NCBI GenBank assembly: GCA_019232735.1 | Contig: JAFANL010000197.1 | Span: forward strand, 1-7,097 | Length of the DNA: 7,097 bases | Reading direction: 5' to 3' | Source: Aquitalea sp. | Lineage (GTDB): Bacteria; Pseudomonadota; Gammaproteobacteria; Burkholderiales; Chromobacteriaceae | Shown here: piece by piece, positions 1-5,030 of the stretch | Layout: every line of letters begins with the position of its first letter | How positions within the stretch are numbered: position 1 is the first letter of the stretch | Made by a program: the position numbers and the translations under genes | Notes under the pieces: model-generated | What the model saw: the letters and a program-made list of their open reading frames with translations, nothing else | What the model was told of the DNA's origin: nothing | Database searches by the model: none

Positions 1-1574
1 TCGCGCAGCAGGGCAAACAGCATGGCATTGCCCTGCTCGAACTGCGGTTTCTCGCCGCGGATCATGGCCGTCAGCTGGCGCTGATTGACGAAGTCAGTAG
101 CGCGGCGCAGCGGCGAGGTAGCCCAGGCATATTGCGCCACCCCCAGGCCGATATGCGGCTCGGGACGGGTGGTCATGCGCACCTTGCCCATGCTCTGGGC
201 ACGGTACATGGCCGGGATATCCGCTTCTGCCAGCATGCGGCCCCATTCGCTGTTGGCCAGAATCATCAGTTCCGACACCAGCTTGTCCATCGGCGCGCCG
301 CGCTTGCGCAGGGTAATCAGCACCTTGCCATCGACCACATCGAAGTTGTAGTCCATCTGCACCGGCCGGGTGGGATCATATTTGCCACGGCGCTTTTCCA
401 GCGCATTGGCAAAATGCCACAGCCAGGTCAGCTCGCGCTTGAACGGGTAATCCACACCGGGATCGTTCAGCAGGGTATCTTCGTTGAACTGCTGTTCCAG
501 CTGGGCGTGACGCAGGTTGGCCGCAATACGCACCCGCTCGATACGGCTTTCGTAGGCCACCGGTTCAAACTCCGGCGTCACATCCACATACAGGCTGAGG
601 GCCGGGCAATCCTGGCCTTCCTGCAGGGTGAAGGCCTGCACCACATCGTCCGGCAGCATGGTGATCTTGTCGCCGGGGAAATACACGGTGGACAAGCGGC
701 CCCATACCAGCTTCTCGATGTCGGAATCGACCGGCACGCCCAGCGTGGGGGCGGCAATGTGAATGCCCACGCGCTTGTTGCCATCCGGCAGATCAACCAC
801 GGACAGGGCATCGTCGATTTCGGTGGTGTTGGCATCATCGATGGAGAAAGCCGCGACCTCCGCCAGCGGCAGTTCTACCGGCAACTGTGGCGGCGCATAT
901 TTGCCAAAACCGCTGCCCTTGGGGAAATACTCCATCAGGAAGCCGGCCATCAGGTAGTCCGGCACCGAGCTGATGCCACCCACGGCTTGCGCCAGCTTGA
1001 GCGGTGGCTGGTTCAGCTCACGTGCGGCCTGATCGAAGGCTTTGAACTCCAGCGTGTTTTTGTCTGGTTTCCACAACAGTGTCATTAACTGTTTGTGGAT
1101 GGCTTCCGGCAGGCTGCCCGCCTTCAGTTCGGCCACCCAGCCATCGATCTGCTCTTGCTCGCGTTTCTTGCGCTCAATGCCGGCCAGTGCCGCTTGCAGC
1201 GCTTCGGTCGGGGCTTTTTTATAGCGGCCCTTGCCCTTTTTGTAAAAATACATGGGGGCGCCATACACACAAAGGATGATGGCGGCACTCTCCAGCGCCG
1301 AAGGGGTATGGCCCCAGTAATCGGCCGCCAGCATTTCGTGGCCGAACTCTTCTTCGGGGCTGCACTCCCACAGAAAATCAAGGTCGATTTCACTGGCCAT
1401 TTTTTCCGCGCCGGGAAGAAAATCTGCCAAAGTCGAGCTAAACTCCAGGAAAACATTGCTTGATTTGATCTTGGCCCGCTTGCCATGCAAAGTATCTACC
1501 TGCAGGCTGGCGTCAGAGCGGGAAACCACTGTACCAACCTTGAAGGAACCGCTTTCTTCGTAAAATACGTTCAT
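1..1574 (-). CDS. RNB-domain (RNase II/R family) 3'-5' exoribonuclease, C-terminus beyond window
   Basis: The protein starts at the ATG at 1574-1572 (MNVFYEESGSFKVG...) and stays open for 524 codons to the left edge, so the C-terminal part is missing. Residues about 1-45 look like a small beta-barrel RNA-binding module (FKVGTVV...LQVDTLHGKRAKIK). A helical segment follows (about 65-235), with GKGRYKKAP near 120 and a charged helix. The catalytic RNB domain starts near residue 240. Its metal-binding signature is SIDDANTTEIDDAL, with D246, E252, D254 and D255 aligned to RNase II D201, D207, D209 and D210, so one Asp is replaced by Glu. A second hallmark, the SPLRR motif at residues 487-491, matches the conserved SPIR(K/R) segment with the RNase II arginine 500 equivalent (R490). 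Such enzymes degrade single-stranded RNA processively in the cytoplasm. The N-terminal layout resembles the betaproteobacterial/cyanobacterial RNB group rather than E. coli Rnb or Rnr, so I give no symbol. The start has no good Shine-Dalgarno. It is divergent from the GGDEF gene. Confidence 0.93.
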   Translation of the reverse strand, partial: MNVFYEESGSFKVGTVVSRSDASLQVDTLHGKRAKIKSSNVFLEFSSTLADFLPGAEKMASEIDLDFLWECSPEEEFGHEMLAADYWGHTPSALESAAIILCVYGAPMYFYKKGKGRYKKAPTEALQAALAGIERKKREQEQIDGWVAELKAGSLPEAIHKQLMTLLWKPDKNTLEFKAFDQAARELNQPPLKLAQAVGGISSVPDYLMAGFLMEYFPKGSGFGKYAPPQLPVELPLAEVAAFSIDDANTTEIDDALSVVDLPDGNKRVGIHIAAPTLGVPVDSDIEKLVWGRLSTVYFPGDKITMLPDDVVQAFTLQEGQDCPALSLYVDVTPEFEPVAYESRIERVRIAANLRHAQLEQQFNEDTLLNDPGVDYPFKRELTWLWHFANALEKRRGKYDPTRPVQMDYNFDVVDGKVLITLRKRGAPMDKLVSELMILANSEWGRMLAEADIPAMYRAQSMGKVRMTTRPEPHIGLGVAQYAWATSPLRRATDFVNQRQLTAMIRGEKPQFEQGNAMLFALLR

Positions 1575-1603
1575 TTGCGTGCCAACTGATTCATTAAGCC
1601 AAA

Positions 1604-1612
1604 ATTATAACA
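1604..1612 (-). promoter_or_regulatory. Extended -10 promoter element for the RNB ribonuclease gene
   Basis: Read on the minus strand the bases are TGTTATAAT, which is a perfect TATAAT hexamer (1604-1609) preceded by the TGn extension. I see no good TTGACA-like -35 at 16-18 bp spacing (the bases there are GC-rich), as is common for extended -10 promoters. Transcription would start near 1597 and give a leader of roughly 20-25 nt before the ATG at 1574. This is inferred from the motif only. Confidence 0.6.
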
Positions 1613-1724
1613 TTTCGTATCCAGGCCCTGCGCCACTTTGCAGTCAGCTTGCATCATCGATATGCACTATGCGGCCCGCACAAGCCGCGACGCCTTCATC
1701 ACCATGCGCATGTCAGCAGGAATC

Positions 1725-1728
1725 GGGA
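1725..1728 (+). promoter_or_regulatory. Ribosome-binding site deciding the GGDEF gene start
   Basis: GGGA lies 6 nt before the ATG at 1735, with an additional AGGA (1718-1721) further upstream. The in-frame upstream starts at 1579 and 1669 have no comparable purine tract. This supports 1735 as the initiation codon. Confidence 0.5.
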
Positions 1729-1734
1729 ACCAAT

Positions 1735-3366
1735 ATGAAGCTGGGAAGTAACGCAAATTTTTCGGCCAGAGAACATGCCGCCCGTGAGATCGACCGCATC
1801 GGTCACATGCTGGTCACCCGCTGGGATCGTTCGCTGGCAACCCATTTGTTGTCATTGGTCAGCAATCTGGAGCGCTATATTCTCGGAGAGAATGTCACCC
1901 AGCTGACGGCCGAATGTGGCCAGTTGCGTGAGTTGCTGCAGCAATGGCTGTTGCAGAACGACAGCAGCCCGGATGAATCCGACCGCTACGGCCAGTTACG
2001 CCATCATCTGGGCATCGTCAGCCAGCTGGGCATGATGGAGACCTTGCAGACGCTGCCGGATCACGATGCCAATGGTCTGTCGGCACAGGGGCCGCACCTG
2101 ATCTATCTGTGGATGCCGCCCAGCGAGAAGGCCCACAATCTGGCCGAACAGCTGTCCTGTTATGGCTTCCTGGTCAGAACCATGCATCAGGCATCAAAAT
2201 TGGCACAAGCCTTGCAAGAGGCCACGCCAGCCGCCGTGGTGGCGTATACCGAATTTTCCCCAACGGATCCCATCTTTGCACTGGCCGACACCATCCGTGG
2301 TCTGTGTCCGCTGCTGTTCAGTTCACCACGCTATGATTTCGAAGCGCGCGTGCAAGCCGTTCGCTCCGGGGCCTCGGGCTTCCTGGCCTGGCCGCTATTG
2401 GCCCATGAGCTGATAGACAGCCTGAGTTTTGGCGACCTGGGGGAAAAGCGTGATCCCTTGCGGGTCATGATCGTCGAGGACATGGCCTCGCTGGCCGGCC
2501 TGTACGCCAATGTGCTGAACCGTCATGGTGTGGATGCCCTGCAAGTGACCGAACCGGCACGCGTGCTGGACAGCATCGTGCAGTTCCGCCCCGACCTGAT
2601 CCTGATGGACATGTACATGCCGGAATGCAACGGCATGGAACTGGCACAGATCATCCGCCAGCAAAGGCTGCTGGATGGCATTCCCATCCTGTTCCTGTCG
2701 GTGGAAAAACGGCAGTCCATCCAGCTGGATACCCTGACGCTGGGGATAGACGGCTTCCTGACCAAGCCGGTGGCACCGGACGAGCTGGTGGTAACCGTCA
2801 TCAACCGGGCACGGCGTTATCGCAAGCTGCGTTCCTACATGATCAATGACAGTCTCACCGGCCTGCTCAACCATTCCCATCTGTATGCCCAGCTGGAATA
2901 CGAGGTATTGCGTGCCAAGCGTGATGGGCGTGCACTGTCGCTGGTGATGCTGGATCTGGATCACTTCAAGACCATCAACGACACCTACGGGCATCCAGCC
3001 GGGGATGAGGTGCTGGTGAATCTGGCGCGCTTCCTGAAAGAACGCCTGCGCCGCTCCGATCTGATCAGCCGTTACGGTGGCGAGGAATTTGCCATCGTGC
3101 TGCCAGGTACCCAGACCAAGGATGCGGTGCGCATCATGGATGCCCTGCGCCAGGCTTTTGCCCAGATCGAACAGCGCAGCGGCCAGCAAACCTTCTGCCA
3201 GACCTTCAGCGTGGGCGTCAGTTCACTGGCCTCGGCCACGGATACCACCCAGCTGGTGCAGCAGGCAGATGACATGCTGTATCTGGCCAAGAACCGGGGG
3301 CGCAACCGGATTGAAGCCTATACGCCGGAACAAACCCTGGCGGGCCGAGGAACATCAGGCTCCTGA
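1735..3366 (+). CDS. Response regulator diguanylate cyclase (pseudo-REC, REC, GGDEF)
   Basis: This 543-residue cytoplasmic protein has no signal peptide or membrane segment and should make cyclic-di-GMP from two GTP. Residues about 10-110 are helical and of unknown fold. Residues about 120-235 look like a degenerate receiver: the secondary-structure pattern and an ASGFLAWP end are there, but the acidic pocket and phospho-Asp are absent. Residues 242-362 form a canonical receiver with acidic pair E248/D249, phosphoacceptor D292 (LMDMYMP), S322 and K344 (TKP). The GGDEF domain (about 368-530) has DSLTGLLN, metal ligand D407 in LDLDHFK, the active-site GGEEF at 448-452, and an RxxD inhibitory site at R439-D442 (RRSD). 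It should therefore be both active and product-inhibited. PleD has the same three modules, but its functional receiver comes first; here it is second. The partner histidine kinase is not in the window. The start at 1735 is chosen by ribosome-binding site; the frame is open further upstream. Confidence 0.93.
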   Translation: MKLGSNANFSAREHAAREIDRIGHMLVTRWDRSLATHLLSLVSNLERYILGENVTQLTAECGQLRELLQQWLLQNDSSPDESDRYGQLRHHLGIVSQLGMMETLQTLPDHDANGLSAQGPHLIYLWMPPSEKAHNLAEQLSCYGFLVRTMHQASKLAQALQEATPAAVVAYTEFSPTDPIFALADTIRGLCPLLFSSPRYDFEARVQAVRSGASGFLAWPLLAHELIDSLSFGDLGEKRDPLRVMIVEDMASLAGLYANVLNRHGVDALQVTEPARVLDSIVQFRPDLILMDMYMPECNGMELAQIIRQQRLLDGIPILFLSVEKRQSIQLDTLTLGIDGFLTKPVAPDELVVTVINRARRYRKLRSYMINDSLTGLLNHSHLYAQLEYEVLRAKRDGRALSLVMLDLDHFKTINDTYGHPAGDEVLVNLARFLKERLRRSDLISRYGGEEFAIVLPGTQTKDAVRIMDALRQAFAQIEQRSGQQTFCQTFSVGVSSLASATDTTQLVQQADDMLYLAKNRGRNRIEAYTPEQTLAGRGTSGS

Positions 3367-3383
3367 GCCGACCCGCCCAGACA

Positions 3384-3412
3384 AAACGCCCGCAATGCGG
3401 GCGTTTCTTTTT
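3384..3412 (+). terminator. Intrinsic terminator of the GGDEF gene, possibly bidirectional
   Basis: A perfect 10-bp stem (AAACGCCCGC at 3384-3393 with GCGGGCGTTT at 3397-3406) with a 3-nt loop is followed by CTTTTT. It begins 17 bp after the GGDEF stop codon. On the minus strand the same hairpin ends in TTTTG and lies about 25 bp past the glpR stop at 3431, so it can serve both convergent genes. Confidence 0.9.
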
Positions 3413-3430
3413 GTTGGCTCTGGCGAGCGC

Positions 3431-4201
3431 TCAGACGGCATCGGCCAGGACCAGCCGCACATTGTGTTCTTCCAGCAGCTTGGCCAGCGATTCCGGCGGC
3501 TCGGCATCGGTAAACACCGTGTGGAATTCGCTGATATGTCCCATGCGTACCAGGGCATTGCGACCGAACTTGCTATGGTCGGCCGCCAGATAACGGTGAC
3601 GCGCATTGGCCATCATGGCCTGGGCCACGCGCACTTCGCGGTAGTCGAAGTCCAGCAAGGAGCCATCGGTCTCGATGCCGGATACGCCGATGATGGCGTA
3701 ATCCACCTTGAACTGGTTGATGAAGTCCAGCGTAGCCACCCCGGTAATGCCGCCATCACTGGCCCGGACCACACCGGAGGTAATCATCACGGTGAAATCG
3801 GGATTGGCGGACATGATGGACGCCACGTGAATATTGTTGGTGATGACACGCAAACCCTTGTGGGTAATGGTCAGCGCCTGGGCTACCGCCTCGATGGTGG
3901 TGCCTATGCTCATGAACAGCGAGGCATGGTCCGGGATGCTGCCGGCGATCATGTCGGCAATATGTGCCTTTTCGCTCTGGAATTTTCCTTTGCGCGCAAA
4001 ATAATCCTCGTTCTCCACGCTGCTGCCCAAGGCAGCACCACCATGGTAACGGCGCAGCAAATTGTCTTCGCACAGCTGGTTGATATCACGGCGAATGGTC
4101 TGCGGCGTGACATCGAGCAGCCGGGCCAGCTCCTCGATCGGCATGAAGCCGTTTTCGCGGACCAGCTGCAGAATCTTGTCGTGACGGGGTGAGCGGCTCA
4201 T
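3431..4201 (-). CDS. glpR: DeoR-family transcriptional repressor GlpR (glycerol-3-phosphate regulon)
   Basis: This 256-residue cytoplasmic DNA-binding protein resembles E. coli GlpR (252 residues) over its whole length from memory. It has the N-terminal RHDKILQLV, the winged helix-turn-helix (about 21-42) with VTPQTIRRDINQL, and the RRYHGGAAL turn that ends the DNA-binding domain. The C-terminal sugar-phosphate-sensing domain includes IGTTIEAVAQAL (99 onward), DGGI.G.ATLDFINQF, GSLLDFDYREVR and DHSKFGRNA. GlpR represses glycerol and glycerol-3-phosphate uptake and catabolism genes, and glycerol-3-phosphate relieves it. S98 replaces the Asp of E. coli FIDIGTT; Pseudomonas-type GlpR also varies there. 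The start at 4201 is preferred because MSRSPRHDKI aligns with the E. coli N-terminus. An alternative ATG at 4240 would add 13 unmatched residues and sit inside a palindrome. No glp structural genes are in the window. It follows the racemase gene on the same strand after 116 bp. Confidence 0.92.
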   Translation of the reverse strand: MSRSPRHDKILQLVRENGFMPIEELARLLDVTPQTIRRDINQLCEDNLLRRYHGGAALGSSVENEDYFARKGKFQSEKAHIADMIAGSIPDHASLFMSIGTTIEAVAQALTITHKGLRVITNNIHVASIMSANPDFTVMITSGVVRASDGGITGVATLDFINQFKVDYAIIGVSGIETDGSLLDFDYREVRVAQAMMANARHRYLAADHSKFGRNALVRMGHISEFHTVFTDAEPPESLAKLLEEHNVRLVLADAV

Positions 4202-4206
4202 AGGGA

Positions 4207-4218
4207 TTCGATTCCGAA
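4207..4218. promoter_or_regulatory. Candidate GlpR operator next to the glpR start codon
   Basis: TTCG-ATTC-CGAA is a perfect 4+4 dyad around a 4-bp spacer. As I recall it, the E. coli GlpR consensus is ATGTTCG-N4-CGAACAT, whose core is exactly TTCG-N4-CGAA. The site ends 6 bp upstream of the glpR ATG (4201), where binding would block transcription or initiation and give autorepression. The outer arms match poorly. The identity of the binding protein is inference. Confidence 0.5.
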
Positions 4219-4222
4219 AATC

Positions 4223-4240
4223 ATGTTTAGTTACTAACAT
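4223..4240. promoter_or_regulatory. Second dyad in the glpR leader, candidate operator/promoter region
   Basis: The minus-strand sequence ATGTTAGTAACTAAACAT has matching 5-bp ends (ATGTT/AACAT), identical to the ends of the E. coli GlpR operator, and an inner perfect dyad TTAGT-T-ACTAA (4227-4237). The TCG/CGA core of the GlpR consensus is missing. A -35-like TTGACC lies just upstream on the minus strand (4248-4253), but no convincing -10 follows at 16-18 bp. The site may be a second half of a tandem operator overlapping the glpR promoter. Confidence 0.35.
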
Positions 4241-4279
4241 ATTTTCCGGTCAAAGAGCAATGCCAACGCGCATCAAGTT

Positions 4280-4306
4280 GCCGCTGCCGACGGCTGTCGC
4301 AGCGGC
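4280..4306 (-). repeat. GC-rich inverted repeat between the racemase gene and glpR
   Basis: GCCGCTGC (4280-4287) pairs perfectly with GCAGCGGC (4299-4306), and the loop can extend the stem by GAC/GTC (4289-4291 with 4296-4298) past one bulged base. It lies 12 bp after the racemase stop codon, where a terminator would be expected. The minus-strand sequence after the hairpin is AACTTGATG with no T-run, so it is not a classic intrinsic terminator. It may stabilise the mRNA 3' end or only partly stop transcription before glpR. Confidence 0.45.
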
Positions 4307-4317
4307 GGACACAGCGC

Positions 4318-5019
4318 TTACAACACGGCGCGCAAGGCTGCTTCGGCCAGCACCCGGGTGGTATCGACGGCGGGCATGCCGCAGTTGGCATCGTTCAACA
4401 CCAGCGGCAGTTCGGTACAGGCCAGCGCCACGCCATCGCAGCCTTGCTCGCGCAAGGACTGCACCACCTGCAGCAGGGCTTGCAGGCTGGCGGCACTGGT
4501 TCTGCCCGTGGGTACCAGTTCGTCGAAAATCACCTGCTGGACCAATGCTTGTCCAGCCGGCGCCGGAATCACTTCTTCGATGCCCAGTGCCGCCAGCGGC
4601 TCACGGTACAGGTGAGCGGCCATGGTCCAGCGGGTGCCCAGGATGCCCAGCCGCCGCAGGCCAAGGCGCTGGCTCTCTGCCGCCACCACATCCAGCATGC
4701 TCAGTACCGGCAGCGGCGCGCGTGCCTGGATGCCGGCAATCTGGCGGTGCACGGTATTGGCGGGGATCACGGCCAGCTGTGCCCCTGCGGCAGACAGCCG
4801 TTGCAGCGAACCGACGATGGAGTCCTCGACAATATCCCAGCGATCCTCCAGCTGGGCGGCGTGCACCACGCCGAAATCCGGCTGGTCCAGCACGAAGCGG
4901 GGATGATGGTGATGGCCACCGCACAGGCTGGCTGATAGCTGATGCATCTTGGACAGGCAATCCAGCGCCCCGGGAACGGTAACACCGGCGATACCGATAA
5001 CAGGTAAATTCATGTTCAT
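4318..5019 (-). CDS. Asp/Glu racemase superfamily protein lacking the N-terminal catalytic Cys
   Basis: This 233-residue soluble protein has the typical superfamily length and two-lobed repeat. It opens with a beta-strand/loop VIGIAGVTVPGALD, has the first-lobe motif IPANTVH (85-91), a second-lobe strand RRLGILGTRWTM (122-133), and the C-terminal catalytic motif LACTELPLVL with C201. Family racemases use two cysteines, one in a (C)NT.H motif and one in CTE. Here the residue before N88 is Ala87 and the residue before P86 is Ile85, so no first-lobe cysteine is near. One-cysteine members are known, for example an E. coli enzyme with Thr in that place that favours one direction. The substrate cannot be read from sequence. 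A natural HHHH run at 36-39 is conspicuous. The start at 5019 has a Shine-Dalgarno GAAGG at good spacing. It is translationally linked to the upstream EAL gene with a 9-bp gap. Alternatives include hydantoin racemase or arylmalonate-decarboxylase-like chemistry. Confidence 0.82.
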   Translation of the reverse strand: MNMNLPVIGIAGVTVPGALDCLSKMHQLSASLCGGHHHHPRFVLDQPDFGVVHAAQLEDRWDIVEDSIVGSLQRLSAAGAQLAVIPANTVHRQIAGIQARAPLPVLSMLDVVAAESQRLGLRRLGILGTRWTMAAHLYREPLAALGIEEVIPAPAGQALVQQVIFDELVPTGRTSAASLQALLQVVQSLREQGCDGVALACTELPLVLNDANCGMPAVDTTRVLAEAALRAVL

Positions 5020-5025
5020 TGTCGA

Positions 5026-5030
5026 CCTTC
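5026..5030 (-). promoter_or_regulatory. Shine-Dalgarno of the racemase gene overlapping the EAL stop codon
   Basis: On the minus strand the junction reads ATC TGA AGG TCG ACA ATG. The TGA (5031-5029) ends the EAL gene, and GAAGG (5030-5026), overlapping that stop, lies 6 nt before the racemase ATG (5019). Ribosomes finishing the EAL gene end directly at the initiation site of the next, which suggests translational coupling. Confidence 0.75.

Larger units (their letters stand above)
1575..1734. other. Divergent intergenic region between the RNB and GGDEF genes
   Basis: These 160 bp separate two divergent genes. The half next to 1604 is AT-rich and holds the minus-strand extended -10 element. 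For the plus-strand gene I see only weak candidates: TATAAC at 1606-1611 without a -35, and TTGCAG (1638-1643) spaced 17 bp from TATGCA (1661-1666). The reading frame of the GGDEF gene is open upstream to a GTG at 1579 and an ATG at 1669. Neither has a ribosome-binding site, and the peptide encoded there is rich in Pro/Ala/Cys and looks non-coding. Confidence 0.5.

Noticed and set aside
132..1088. Long plus-strand open frame of 318 codons
   Set aside because: It is the shadow of the RNB ribonuclease gene on the minus strand, which has clear catalytic motifs; the shadow protein is His/Gln/Arg-rich with no recognisable domain.
2395..3189. Minus-strand open frame of 264 codons inside the cyclase gene
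   Set aside because: It is antisense to the receiver and GGDEF domains, whose motifs are unmistakable in the plus frame.
3431..3439. GCCGTCTGA on the minus strand, 9 of 10 bases of the Neisseria DNA uptake sequence
   Set aside because: It is a single copy, lacks the last base, is explained by the glpR codons for Ala-Val-stop, and no second copy was noticed. Chance occurrence in a GC-rich 7 kb is plausible.
3077..4192. Plus-strand open frame of 371 codons spanning the cyclase end and glpR
   Set aside because: It crosses a strong terminator and overlaps two genes with clear homology; its composition is typical of a GC-rich antisense frame.
4901..4912. Repeated GATGGT-like bases
   Set aside because: They encode the HHHH run of the racemase protein; too short to be a DNA repeat, and a metal-binding role is only speculation.
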